Assembly: GCA_002389045.1 (NCBI GenBank)
Contig: DGNS01000005.1
Location: 354,288 to 418,287 of the forward strand
Source of the DNA: Thiotrichaceae bacterium UBA4486
GTDB lineage: Bacteria > Pseudomonadota > Gammaproteobacteria > Eutrophobiales > Eutrophobiaceae
Length of the DNA: 64,000 bases
Direction of reading: 5' to 3'
Each line of letters starts with the position of its first letter. Within the stretch, counting starts at the first letter, position 1. The notes beneath the pieces are model-generated. The model had not been told where the DNA came from and did not search any database. It was given only the letters and a program-made list of their open reading frames with translations. Positions 1-8,853 of the stretch are shown here, piece by piece. The translations under genes and the position numbers were made by a program.

Positions 1-1392
1 CAGGCGCAGACCGTCGTTGATGTAACGTGAATCCGGCGGCTCAATAAAATCAAAGTCGGCGATCTCTCCCAGTCGCAGCGCCTTCATCTGCAGGATCACG
101 GAAGCCAGGTTGGTGCGCAGGATCTCGGGATCGGTGAATTCAGGACGCGATTCGAAGTCTTCCCTGGAATACAGACGGATACAGACACCTTCCGAGGTCC
201 GGCCGCAGCGGCCGCTGCGCTGGTTTGCCGAGGCCCGGGAGATCTTTTCAATCGGCAGCCGCTGCACCTTGCTGCGATAACTGTAACGGCTGATGCGGGC
301 CAGGCCGAAATCGATCACATACTTGATGCCATCGATCGTCAGCGATGTTTCCGCCACATTGGTGGCCAGGATCACATGCCGCCGGCTGTGCGGGCTGAAA
401 ATCCTGGCCTGCTGTTTTGAACCGAGCCTGGAATACAGCGGCAGTATGTCAGTATTCGGCAGTTTCTGTTTTTGCAGGAACTTCTGCATGTCACGGATTT
501 CACGCTCGCCGTCCAGAAACACCAGGATATCGCCGTAACTCTCCCGCCCCAGTTGTTGCACGGCCTCCAGCAAGGCATTACCACGGATGATTTCGTCATC
601 CTCATCCGCGGCCTCGATGGGCCGGTAACGGATGTCCACCGGGTAGCTGCGGCCGGCCACTTCGATCACGGGGGCATTGTTGAAATGTTCGGAAAATCGC
701 GCCACATCAATCGTGGCCGACGTCACAATGATACGGAGTTGCGGACGCCGTACCGACAACTGTTTCAGGTAGCCGAGAATGAAATCGATGTTCAGACTGC
801 GTTCGTGGGCTTCGTCAACAATGATGGCATCGTACGCGTTCAAATCGCGATCCTGCTGCAATTCCGCGAGCAACACGCCGTCCGTCATCACCTTGATCCA
901 GGTCCGATGCGAGGTTTTGTCCGTGTGCCGGATTTTATAGCCCACGCCCTGGCCCCTGGTGGCGCCGGTCTCGGTGGCGATGCGCTCAGCAATGGTCCGG
1001 GCGGCAATGCGCCGTGGCTGTGTATGGCCGATCATGGCCTCCAGGCCCAGACCCAGTTGCACACAGATTTTCGGTAACTGCGTGCTTTTGCCGGAACCGG
1101 TTTCGCCGCAGACCACGGTGACGGGATTTGAGCGGATGGCCGTGGACAACTCGTCAATCATGTCGCTGATTGGCAACTGTCCGGGAAACCCGATGCGCAG
1201 CGGCTGTGCGAGTTTCTCATTGCGGCGACTGAGTGCCTGCTGAAGTTCACCGGTGAGACGATGCAATACATCGTCTGGCAACGATTGCGGATGTTTTTGC
1301 TGTAACCGATCAATACGACGCCGCAGTCTGAGCCGATCCGGGGCCAGGCATTGGTCAAGCTGGTCGATGATCTCTTTTGCACGGGCTGACAT
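1..1392 (-). CDS. hrpA: ATP-dependent RNA helicase HrpA (DEAH box), N-terminal part
   Basis: DEAH-box RNA helicase of the HrpA family; only about 464 N-terminal residues are inside the window, and the C-terminal part lies beyond base 1 (the family is about 1300 residues). The reverse strand reads the Walker A stretch GETGSGKSTQLPKI, the motif Ia stretch HTQPRRIAART and the DEAH box (DEAHERSLN, near bases 797-820), in the order expected for superfamily 2. The ATG at 1392 gives an N-terminus of about the length of E. coli HrpA; an in-frame ATG at 1434 would add 14 residues. The gene is divergent from the PP2C gene, with AT-rich DNA (1440-1530) between them that probably holds both promoters. 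No frameshift is seen. Confidence 0.93.
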   Translation of the reverse strand, partial: MSARAKEIIDQLDQCLAPDRLRLRRRIDRLQQKHPQSLPDDVLHRLTGELQQALSRRNEKLAQPLRIGFPGQLPISDMIDELSTAIRSNPVTVVCGETGSGKSTQLPKICVQLGLGLEAMIGHTQPRRIAARTIAERIATETGATRGQGVGYKIRHTDKTSHRTWIKVMTDGVLLAELQQDRDLNAYDAIIVDEAHERSLNIDFILGYLKQLSVRRPQLRIIVTSATIDVARFSEHFNNAPVIEVAGRSYPVDIRYRPIEAADEDDEIIRGNALLEAVQQLGRESYGDILVFLDGEREIRDMQKFLQKQKLPNTDILPLYSRLGSKQQARIFSPHSRRHVILATNVAETSLTIDGIKYVIDFGLARISRYSYRSKVQRLPIEKISRASANQRSGRCGRTSEGVCIRLYSREDFESRPEFTDPEILRTNLASVILQMKALRLGEIADFDFIEPPDSRYINDGLRL

Positions 1393-1632
1393 ATCGGTAC
1401 AGGTCCTGCAGTCGTCATTGTCTGCCGGATTCATCTTGCCCGGCCGTTCGCTGTGTTTTTTTCAAAATGGAATAATTCTTCCAGTTTTCAAATCATTATC
1501 AAATATTTATTTTGTAAATAGGAACGGGACTGGTAGGATATTCTTGAGGGTGACTGGCGATGAATGAGTATTCGGTCATTCCACTGCGCATATTAAATTA
1601 CCCGGGCAACTTCATCCAGGAATCGGAATAAC

Positions 1633-3612
1633 ATGAGTCTTAGCTTTGAACTGGCCGGATCCCAGATTGATGGGGCAAGAGACTATCAGGAAGACGCATT
1701 CCTGATCACAAACCTGACCGATTCCGACGGTAATCCCAGCGCACTCGTGGTGGTAGCGGACGGTATGGGCGGCCATGCCGCCGGCAATGTCGCCAGCAAT
1801 ATGGCTGTACAGGCTCTGAACAAGCACATCAGCGCCAACTATCCGGCGGAGAATGTATCCGAAATTCTTCACGATGCCGTTTTAAAGGCCAATCATTCCA
1901 TTTCCGAAACCATACGGGAAACTCCGGCCCTGCAGGGCATGGGATGCACCATGGTGGCTGCCCTTCTGGAAAAAGGCCGTATCTGGTGGGCCAGTGTTGG
2001 TGACTCTCATCTTTACCTGTTGCGTGACCGCGAGTTGACCAAGGTTAATGCCGATCACAGTTACGGCGGTTTTCTCGACCGTATGGAAGCCGCAGGCACA
2101 CCCGTCGACCCGGAGGCGGGACTGTCCCGGAATATGCTCATGAGCGCCGTCACCGGCGAGGAAATCAACGAAATCGACTGCCCGTCCGAGGCCATGCCAC
2201 TGCAACCCGGAGACAAGGTAGTGATTTGCAGCGACGGCCTGGATACCCTGAGCACGGGCAAGATCATCCAGTTCTCCGACTGGTCCGAATCACCGAGGGA
2301 ATGTGCGGATGCCCTGTTGAAAGCCGTCGAGGACGCCGGCATGCCCCGGCAGGACAATACCACCGTGGTGGTCGTCAACATCAAGGAAGGCGTAACCTCT
2401 GCAAAAGCCGCTTCTGCCCCTGAAGAAGAACCCGCCATCGAGGATATCGAGGTGACGGCCGAGCATGCCATTACCGACCTGCCAGAGGTGACTGCGACCG
2501 AACCACCGCCACAGCCCGGCCCATCCGTGGCTGAATACGAACCACCGGCGGCCGGCAAAAAACCACCCATGGGGCTTATTGCCGGGGCCGTAGTCGTACT
2601 GCTGGCCGTGGCCGGTGGGGGCTATTTCATGTTTGCCGGTGGTGATAAATCACCCGCACCAACGGAACCTGAAGAAGTGACCCTGGAGCCGCCGGCAATG
2701 GATGAGCCCGTGGCGACGCTAACGGATGACGAGGCACCCATACCCGAACCGGTCGAAACAGCCGAACCGGAGGCAAGCCTGGAAGATCCGGAAGCAGAAG
2801 CGGCTGATGCCGTGGCTGTAATCGAACCGCAAACATCTGAAACCGCCGTACCATCTGAACCTGCCGTATCGATCCCGGCCAGCGAGGAGTTCCGGGATGA
2901 TCTCAAATCCGGCGGCCAGGGGCCGGTCCTGGTAGTCGTTCCGGCCGGGAGCTTCGAGATGGGCAGTTCCGGTTCGTCCCGGTTTGCCGAGGAACGGCCA
3001 AGACACAAGGTGACGCTCGACTCATTTGCCATCAGTAAATATGAAATCACCTTCACGGAATACGAACGTTTCGCGCGCACCAGCGGCCGCAGAATTCCCG
3101 ACAATCTCTATCTCGACAAGGACACCCATCCGGTCATTTACGTATCCTGGGATGATGCCTTTTACTATGCTAAATGGCTGTCGGAGGAAACCGGGCATAC
3201 CTACAACCTACCAAGCGAGGCACAATGGGAATACGCTGCCTCCACCGGCAAGAAATCGCCCTACTGGTGGGGTTACGACGAAGAACCGGGCATGGCCCAT
3301 TGTTTTGGCTGCGGTTCCGGATTCGATCCGAGAAAACCCACAAAAATCGGCAGTTTTTCCGCCAATGCCTTTGGCCTTCATGACACCGCCGGCAACGTTG
3401 CAGAATGGGTATATGACTGCTGGCATGACGATTACAAAAATGCGCCGGCGGACGGTTCGGTGTGGGAAGGTGGCGATTGCGCCTACCGCGTGGTCCGCGG
3501 CGGCGCCTACAGCAGCCCTATCAGCTCCTTACGTTCGCAAAAGCGCGATAAATTCAAATCCGAGCAGTCTTACGACCACATCGGTATCCGCCTCGTCCGC
3601 GAACTGGATTAG
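1633..3612 (+). CDS. PP2C-type Ser/Thr phosphatase fused through a TM helix to an FGE-sulfatase domain
   Basis: A 659-residue fusion. Residues 1-250 are a PPM/PP2C phosphatase with the metal-binding motifs RDYQED (16-21), VVADGMGGH (40-48), ASVGDS (119-124), CSDGLD and the terminal QDNTTVVVV. A Pro/Glu/Ala-rich linker follows, then one transmembrane helix near 312-335 (MGLIAGAVVVLLAV), a second acidic Pro-rich spacer, and a C-terminal formylglycine-generating-enzyme (FGE-sulfatase) domain from about 435: PAGSFEMGSS, SKYEIT, LPSEAQWEYA, GNVAEWVYD, RVVRGGAY. The topology predicts a cytoplasmic phosphatase and a periplasmic FGE-type domain. No partner kinase is adjacent; a response regulator-kinase fusion lies at 46.8 kb. 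Catalysis by the FGE part is unproven, since many such domains are only ligand-binding. Confidence 0.85.
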   Translation: MSLSFELAGSQIDGARDYQEDAFLITNLTDSDGNPSALVVVADGMGGHAAGNVASNMAVQALNKHISANYPAENVSEILHDAVLKANHSISETIRETPALQGMGCTMVAALLEKGRIWWASVGDSHLYLLRDRELTKVNADHSYGGFLDRMEAAGTPVDPEAGLSRNMLMSAVTGEEINEIDCPSEAMPLQPGDKVVICSDGLDTLSTGKIIQFSDWSESPRECADALLKAVEDAGMPRQDNTTVVVVNIKEGVTSAKAASAPEEEPAIEDIEVTAEHAITDLPEVTATEPPPQPGPSVAEYEPPAAGKKPPMGLIAGAVVVLLAVAGGGYFMFAGGDKSPAPTEPEEVTLEPPAMDEPVATLTDDEAPIPEPVETAEPEASLEDPEAEAADAVAVIEPQTSETAVPSEPAVSIPASEEFRDDLKSGGQGPVLVVVPAGSFEMGSSGSSRFAEERPRHKVTLDSFAISKYEITFTEYERFARTSGRRIPDNLYLDKDTHPVIYVSWDDAFYYAKWLSEETGHTYNLPSEAQWEYAASTGKKSPYWWGYDEEPGMAHCFGCGSGFDPRKPTKIGSFSANAFGLHDTAGNVAEWVYDCWHDDYKNAPADGSVWEGGDCAYRVVRGGAYSSPISSLRSQKRDKFKSEQSYDHIGIRLVRELD

Positions 3613-3630
3613 GATGAATCCCGGCGATAC

Positions 3631-3676
3631 TCTGTAATCTGATATCTGTAGTCTGTAGTCTGTCACCTGAAGTCTG
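3631..3676. repeat. Heptanucleotide array at the 3' end of the SelW-like gene
   Basis: Imperfect 7-bp tandem units (TCTGTAA, TCTGATA, TCTGTAG, TCTGTAG). On the sense strand of the SelW-like gene they read CAGACTA/CAGATTA. The array overlaps the last codons and stop of that gene and separates it from the convergent PP2C gene. Confidence 0.75.
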
Positions 3677-3938
3677 AATGTCCCAGATCCTTGTCCGGGG
3701 CGATGCGATCCCTGATCAATTGTTTGAGTTCGCTGGATTCGGGAAAACGTCCCTCGGCTTGTTTCGAAAACACCGGTTGATCATTCAGTAAAACATCAAA
3801 AACACCACCGGTTCCGGGTCTTAGCGTTAATTCCTCGAGTTCTTCGGCAAATGTCATCAGCAGTTCCTGCGCCATCCATGCGGCACGCAAAATAAAGCGG
3901 CACTGGCTGCAGTAGACTATTGTGACTTTAGGGCGCAT
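3663..3938 (-). CDS. SelT/SelW/SelH family thioredoxin-like protein (Cys form)
   Basis: A 91-residue protein of the Rdx/SelW family, small thioredoxin-fold proteins of uncertain redox role. The N-terminal strand VTIVYCSQCRF carries the CxxC motif, with cysteine where eukaryotic homologues have selenocysteine. It continues with the typical RAAWMAQELL helix, a GTGGVFDVLLND segment and a C-terminal KQLIRDRI helix. The length is normal for the family. The last codons and the stop lie inside a heptanucleotide array, so the extreme C-terminus (SDFR) may be repeat-derived. Convergent with the PP2C fusion gene. Confidence 0.85.
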   Translation of the reverse strand: MRPKVTIVYCSQCRFILRAAWMAQELLMTFAEELEELTLRPGTGGVFDVLLNDQPVFSKQAEGRFPESSELKQLIRDRIAPDKDLGHSDFR

Positions 3939-4006
3939 TAATCTGAAACAAAGATGACTGATATGGGTCTGATCAGTACATTAGTAATAAAAGTGAGTGA
4001 ATTATC

Positions 4007-4468
4007 ATGACTTATCATTGGCTCAGAATAGCAGTATTCGGGGGATTTTCGATATTCACTGCATCATCCGTCCCGGCAGAAGGCATTCAATTCTATTCTT
4101 CGGGCACACCTGTGCATATCGGCAGCGTCATATATACCAACGGCGGTAATGGCTATTATGGCAACCATCACCATGGCCATATACCGACCTACAGACAACA
4201 GCATCGCTATCCGTCCTATAAGAGCGACTATCATCGTGGCGACCGGTCCCATGCGTATCCCCGTTACCGGCAGAAATACCAGGCACAAAAACATATACCC
4301 AGTACGCATATTTACGGGGCTTATCCTTACCGGGATAACGCCTATCATTCATCAGGCCGGGTCAATCCTCACGCCAGCAGTTACCAGAAGAAACACTATT
4401 ATGGCGGGGGCACCTATGGTTATAACCACTATTCACCCCAGGGTAATGCCCGCTATTACAGGTATTGA
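4007..4468 (+). CDS. His/Tyr/Gly-rich secreted protein of unknown function
   Basis: 153 residues, not matched to a family I can name. A hydrophobic N-terminus (residues 6-24, ending SSVPAEG) looks like a signal peptide. The mature part has very low complexity: many His, Tyr, Gly, Arg and Asn, with clusters such as GNHHHGH and KKHYYGGGTYGYNHY, no cysteine and no acidic patches. Such composition fits a metal-binding or surface/matrix protein, but no function is shown. It is a single gene with its own upstream AT-rich region (3940-4006), convergent with the AmpG-like gene. Confidence 0.6.
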   Translation: MTYHWLRIAVFGGFSIFTASSVPAEGIQFYSSGTPVHIGSVIYTNGGNGYYGNHHHGHIPTYRQQHRYPSYKSDYHRGDRSHAYPRYRQKYQAQKHIPSTHIYGAYPYRDNAYHSSGRVNPHASSYQKKHYYGGGTYGYNHYSPQGNARYYRY

Positions 4469-4509
4469 TCATTCTCCCGTCCTCTGACCGCCGCACCCGG
4501 TTATCGCGT

Positions 4510-5790
4510 TTACTCCTCCCCTAGGGCGCTCCTGTTGATGATGTACAGGATCAGCAGGAGCGCGGGCAGGCCTAGCGCACCGGCATAGAAAAAAAACAGG
4601 GCGTAGCCCGCTGCATCAACGACCATCCCGGAAAAGCCGCCCATAAACTTCGCCGGCAGGGTCATTAATGAACTGAACAGCGCATATTGCGTCGCCGTAT
4701 AGGCGCGGTTGGTCAGGCTGGAGAGAAAGGCAATGAACGCCGAGGTGGCGAAACCGCCACTGAGATTATCGGCCGAAATAATGACCGCCAGGGTAACCAG
4801 CTCCGGGTCGCTGGTGGCCAGGTAAACGAATAACAGGTTGGTCACGATGATCAGGACCGAGCCCGCCAGCAGCGGTTTGTGCACACCGAATCGCGTCACC
4901 ACAACACCGCCCAGTGCCGCCCCGATGATGGTCATGAAGAATCCGAAAATCTTGGTAATGTCGGCGATCTCCGTCTTGCTGAAACCGAGATCGAGATAGA
5001 AGGGATTGGCCATGACACCCATGGTGATTTCGCTGAGTTTATAGGTAGCGATCAGTAACAGGATCACCAGGGCCAGCCGGCCGTTACGCTGGAAGAAATC
5101 CACAAACGGACTGACTACGGCATCGACAAGCCAGGCGGCAAGACGTTCGCCAGGCGTTCGCTTCCTGCCAAGTCCCATGGCGACTTCCAGTGAGGCTTCC
5201 AGTGCCCGTGTTGTCGGCGGTATTGAATTTTCCGGTTCGGAGATCACCAGCGTCGTCAGCAGACCCACACCCATCAACAGTGCCATTGCCAGGTAGGCAA
5301 ACGACCAGGACTGCCCTTCGGCCATATAAAACGCTCCCGCCCCGGCAACCAGCAGGGCCACGCGATAGCCGAACACATAGGTAGCTGCCATAGCGCCCTG
5401 GTAGCGAGGTTCCATGGCCTCTATGCGATAAGCATCTATAGTGATGTCCTGGGTGGCCGATCCGAAGGCCACCAGCAGCGCATACGAGGCAATGAGACCG
5501 AGTTGTGTCTGTGGGTCACAACCGGCCATACCGGCAAGGCCAAAAGCTATCACACATTGCGCGAGCAACATCCATGAACGGCGCCGTCCCAGTCTGTGTC
5601 CAAGCAGCGGCAGCGGCAATCGGTCTATCACCGGTGCCCAGAAAAACTTGATCGAATACGTAATCCCCACCCAGCTGAAAAATCCTATGGTCGTCAGTTC
5701 CACACCCGCATCACGCAACCAGGCAGACAGTGTGGAGAAAACCAGCAAAAAAGGTAACCCGGCGGAAAAGCCGAGAAAGATCATGACCAC
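4510..5790 (-). CDS. ampG: AmpG-type MFS transporter (muropeptide permease family)
   Basis: About 12 transmembrane helices with AmpG signatures: GFSAGLPFLLVFSTLSAWL at the first helix, TTIGFFSWVGITYSIKFFWAP, and LGRRRSWM in the loop after TM2. The family imports anhydromuropeptides for cell-wall recycling. The given start is GTG at 5790. However, the frame stays open upstream and reads SWHEAFGVYARPRV before the first helix, which resembles the conserved cytoplasmic N-terminus of this family. The first upstream candidate is ATT at 5853, with GGAG nine bases before it, so the real protein may be 21 residues longer and use a rare ATT start. Function inferred from the family only. Confidence 0.82.
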   Translation of the reverse strand: MVMIFLGFSAGLPFLLVFSTLSAWLRDAGVELTTIGFFSWVGITYSIKFFWAPVIDRLPLPLLGHRLGRRRSWMLLAQCVIAFGLAGMAGCDPQTQLGLIASYALLVAFGSATQDITIDAYRIEAMEPRYQGAMAATYVFGYRVALLVAGAGAFYMAEGQSWSFAYLAMALLMGVGLLTTLVISEPENSIPPTTRALEASLEVAMGLGRKRTPGERLAAWLVDAVVSPFVDFFQRNGRLALVILLLIATYKLSEITMGVMANPFYLDLGFSKTEIADITKIFGFFMTIIGAALGGVVVTRFGVHKPLLAGSVLIIVTNLLFVYLATSDPELVTLAVIISADNLSGGFATSAFIAFLSSLTNRAYTATQYALFSSLMTLPAKFMGGFSGMVVDAAGYALFFFYAGALGLPALLLILYIINRSALGEE

Positions 5791-5848
5791 GACGCGCGGC
5801 CTTGCGTAGACGCCAAATGCTTCATGCCAGGATTTCGATGCCGGGGAT

Positions 5849-6001
5849 TTAATGCCAGGTTACTCCGAAGGTGTATGGACTCATAAAATATCCGGGGGCA
5901 GGAAGACCGGTTGCCAGGCGTACCCGCACAAGCTTACTGAAACATTCATCATACCTGTATTCCAGTTCACCGGTAAATTCAGCGTGTCGCCATTGCCGCA
6001 T
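5849..6001 (-). CDS. Possible small ORF (50 residues) or gene remnant upstream of the AmpG-like gene
   Basis: The reverse strand encodes 50 residues from ATG at 6001, ending SPYTFGVTWH and stopping with TAA at 5851-5849. That stop overlaps the candidate ATT start of the AmpG-like gene, as in translationally coupled genes. The sequence (EFTGELEYRYDE, then VRVRLATGLP) alternates polar and hydrophobic residues like the last strands of an outer-membrane beta-barrel, so it may be the 3' remnant of a lost gene. An in-frame stop lies just upstream. No family recognised. Confidence 0.3.
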   Translation of the reverse strand: MRQWRHAEFTGELEYRYDECFSKLVRVRLATGLPAPGYFMSPYTFGVTWH

Positions 6002-6100
6002 TGACTCTTTTCATATGGTATAGGAAGCTCTGATTGTCATCCATGACGAGCGGACAGAAATTATGGTTCATCGGCCGTATAAAACCGGATTCCATACACT

Positions 6101-6571
6101 ATGGCGATTGAAATAGAAAAAAAGTTTCTGCTGGCGAATGACGACTGGCGCAAATCCGTCTCCAGGTCATCCCGTTATATTCAGGGATACATGGGCAGTA
6201 ACCGGAACTGTTCCATCCGTGTACGCATCGAGGATAACGATGCGCATCTCAATATAAAAAGCGCGACACTGGGTATAACACGAAAAGAATACGATTATGT
6301 TATCCCGGTTGCCGATGCTCATGAGATCCTTGAAACCCTGTGCGACAAACCGCTGATCGAGAAAACCCGGTACTATGTTGAACATCTGGACCATACCTGG
6401 GAAATCGATGTCTTCAGCGGTGAAAACGAGGGGTTGGTTGTAGCTGAAGTCGAACTCGACGATGAGGACGAGGAAATTTCACTTCCGGACTGGATAGGTG
6501 CCGATGTCTCCAATGACCCCAGGTATTATAATGTCTGCCTGATCAGTAACCCGTACAAGACCTGGCAATAG
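6101..6571 (+). CDS. CYTH domain protein (triphosphate tunnel metalloenzyme superfamily)
   Basis: 156 residues with the hallmark EIEKKF motif at residues 3-8. It also has the alternating charged strands of a CYTH/TTM tunnel: SIRVRIED, NIKSATLGITRKEYDY, KTRYYVE, TWEIDVFSGENEGLVVAEVEL. Members act on triphosphate substrates such as inorganic tripolyphosphate or thiamine triphosphate; the substrate here is not determined. The length fits the small bacterial group related to NeTTM/YgiF-N. It starts at the ATG at 6101, following about 240 bases of non-coding DNA shared with the divergent AmpG-like gene. Confidence 0.85.
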   Translation: MAIEIEKKFLLANDDWRKSVSRSSRYIQGYMGSNRNCSIRVRIEDNDAHLNIKSATLGITRKEYDYVIPVADAHEILETLCDKPLIEKTRYYVEHLDHTWEIDVFSGENEGLVVAEVELDDEDEEISLPDWIGADVSNDPRYYNVCLISNPYKTWQ

Positions 6572-6585
6572 CGCAGGCAAGAGAA

Positions 6586-6846
6586 TTACTCGGTCAGTTC
6601 AATTTCCTCCCTGGGACGTATCACTAACCATATGACAAAACCGATCGGCCAGATCAGCAGTGCCAGGTAATATCCCTTGACCAGGGCCAGCGCCCCGGCA
6701 ATCACGAACAACAACGGAAAGATCATACCCTTGCCGCCGCCACGGGCGGCAACATCACCGTATATCCAGAGTGTGCTGCATACATAGATTGAACAGAAGA
6801 TGATGAACAGGAACACATCCATCGGGCTGAAAAGCGGTATATTCAC
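6586..6846 (-). CDS. Small inner-membrane protein next to the OFA transporter
   Basis: 86 residues, with two or three hydrophobic helices (VFLFIIFCSIYVCSTLWIYG, MIFPLLFVIAGALALV, LALLIWPIGFVIWLVI) and an acidic tail. Starts at GTG 6846 with GGAGG eight bases upstream. It lies 39 bases downstream of the OFA transporter on the same strand and is probably co-transcribed, so it may be an accessory subunit. No named family recognised. Confidence 0.65.
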   Translation of the reverse strand: MNIPLFSPMDVFLFIIFCSIYVCSTLWIYGDVAARGGGKGMIFPLLFVIAGALALVKGYYLALLIWPIGFVIWLVIRPREEIELTE

Positions 6847-6885
6847 TGAATGTTCCTCCGGTTGTCGATCACAAATCCGTGACCA

Positions 6886-8577
6886 TCAGGTTTTCATGTG
6901 ATGTTTGGCGCTTACCGGATGCATGAAGGCGTTGGCCAGCAAGGCAATAAACAGTAGCACGGCCATCAGATACATCGTGGTGTTGTACAGATTCGGCGTC
7001 GGATCTACCGTTCCCGGCGGTGCAATCTCCATGAGCTTGGAAATAGTCACTGTATTTGCTTCGACCAGGGTCTGCAGTTGATCCTTACCGGCGCCAAACG
7101 CGGCCCTGAAAGATGTAGAATCGATCTTGCCGACCAGATTCTCGATGGCCCTGGCAACTGATATTTCACGCAGGGAAGTAATAGCCAGTGGTCCAAACAC
7201 ACCGGCGCTGCTCCAGGCCGTAAGCAAACGGCCGTGAATGCCACCGACGAATCGTGTTCCGAACACATCGGCGAGGTAAGCAGGTATGGTGGCGAAACCT
7301 CCGCCGTACATGGTGAAAATAATCATGGTCGCTGCGTAAAAATACACCAGCCAGACCACCGACGGATTGGCACTGACCTGTGACGCCGTATACGGGATTG
7401 AACAATACAACAGGATGCCCAGAACGAAGAACGTATAGTAGGTCGTCTTGCGCCCGAGATAGTCCGAGGCACTGGCCCAGAGGAACCGGCCCAGCATATT
7501 GAACAGGCTGATCATCAATACATAAGTGGCGGCAAAATTCAGATCGACCAAATCCGGCAGGGTCCGCCCGAAAATATCCGTCATCATGGTCTTGGCCACG
7601 GCCAGCACACCAATGCCGGCGGTAACGTTAAAACAGAGAATGATCCAGAGTTGATAAAACTGCGGTGTTTTCAGGGCCCGATCAATATGCACGTGATGCC
7701 TGGTCATCATCTTGCCATGACTTTCACCCTCTTTCGGCGGTTCCCAGCCCTCGGGTTTCCAGCCCTCTGCCGGCACCCGATAGGCAAAGGCCGCACAGAG
7801 CATGATTACGAGATAAATCGCGCCGATGGTGAAGAAAGTCTGGGCCACGCCCACGGTTCCGGAGTTCACCAGATACACGCCTTCGGGACCCGGGACGATC
7901 ATATTGGCGATGTCGTTGGCCCCGATGACCACAACCTCCTTCATCTCTCCGGCGACTTCGGCCAGACGCCGGCCGCCGGCATCGGTTACCAGCTTGATAG
8001 AATCCATCGTGCCCAGATACTCGGGCAGTTTGTGGTAATACCGGATAAATCCTTCAATCAGGGGCTTGGCCAGCATGGCGCCGCCACCGAATCCCATGAT
8101 AGCAATGCCTGTCGCCATGCCCCGGCGGTCCGGAAACCAACGGATCAGGGTGCCGACCGGCGACACGTAGCCGAGCCCCAGTCCACAACCGCCCAGCACA
8201 CCGTAACCCAGGTATAACAGCCAGAGCTGACCGGTAACAATGCCGGCACCGCCGATAAAAAATCCGCCGCTCCAGCAAAGGGCGGCCACCACGCCCACCA
8301 TCCGGGGGCCGACTTTTTCCAGCCAGTGCCCGCCCACCGCGGCGGCCATGCCGAGGAAAACTATAGCCACGGTAAAGACCCAGACCACACTTCGCAGCGT
8401 CCAGTCATCGGCAGCGCTGGTCACCACGCCGAGGCGTTTGATCAGGGCGGGATTAAACAGGCTCCACGCATAGACTGAACCGATACACAGGTGTATACCC
8501 AGCGCCGCAGGGGCAATAAGCCAGCGATTGAATCCGGGCTTGGCAACGATATGTTCCTTGGACAGAAAGTCGAGCAT
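6886..8577 (-). CDS. OFA-family MFS transporter (oxalate/formate antiporter-like)
   Basis: About 563 residues, 12 transmembrane helices. The first helix region NRWLIAPAALGIHLCIGSVYAWSLF matches the OFA group of major facilitators, and GFGGGAMLAKPLI and DYLGRK segments are also typical. Two hydrophilic insertions, at about 170-235 and 470-535, make it longer than OxlT (about 420). Substrates in the family include oxalate, formate and other small monocarboxylates; the one here is unknown, but fdhD nearby makes formate possible. The ATG at 8577 follows GGGGGAG closely; an in-frame TTG at 8580 is the alternative. Confidence 0.85.
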   Translation of the reverse strand: MLDFLSKEHIVAKPGFNRWLIAPAALGIHLCIGSVYAWSLFNPALIKRLGVVTSAADDWTLRSVVWVFTVAIVFLGMAAAVGGHWLEKVGPRMVGVVAALCWSGGFFIGGAGIVTGQLWLLYLGYGVLGGCGLGLGYVSPVGTLIRWFPDRRGMATGIAIMGFGGGAMLAKPLIEGFIRYYHKLPEYLGTMDSIKLVTDAGGRRLAEVAGEMKEVVVIGANDIANMIVPGPEGVYLVNSGTVGVAQTFFTIGAIYLVIMLCAAFAYRVPAEGWKPEGWEPPKEGESHGKMMTRHHVHIDRALKTPQFYQLWIILCFNVTAGIGVLAVAKTMMTDIFGRTLPDLVDLNFAATYVLMISLFNMLGRFLWASASDYLGRKTTYYTFFVLGILLYCSIPYTASQVSANPSVVWLVYFYAATMIIFTMYGGGFATIPAYLADVFGTRFVGGIHGRLLTAWSSAGVFGPLAITSLREISVARAIENLVGKIDSTSFRAAFGAGKDQLQTLVEANTVTISKLMEIAPPGTVDPTPNLYNTTMYLMAVLLFIALLANAFMHPVSAKHHMKT

Positions 8578-8853
8578 CAATCTCCCCCTTTCACGTGGCA
8601 GGTGTTTTTATGTCAATTGTTATAAAATCCGGGATGTCGGCTGTATGCGGTTCGCGGCCTTGATTATTGGCATCGCAGAACTGGGTCCATGCCAGAATGT
8701 CCGATGGTGAAAGGCAAGTCAAGTCCCTGATCATTTGAATATTTCCAGGCTTTTACGTGTCTATATAAATGCTATTGTGCCATAAAATCGCGCCGGTGGA
8801 TGTTTTGACCGGTCTACCGCAAACCGGTAAAATTCACGCATAATTAATTTCAC

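Noticed and set aside
472..1243. Plus-strand ORFs across the hrpA region
   Set aside because: Antisense shadows of the helicase frame, which carries clear motifs.
8581..8853. Possible Moco riboswitch upstream of moaA
   Set aside because: Only one short inverted repeat; no match to the conserved Moco RNA architecture could be traced by eye.
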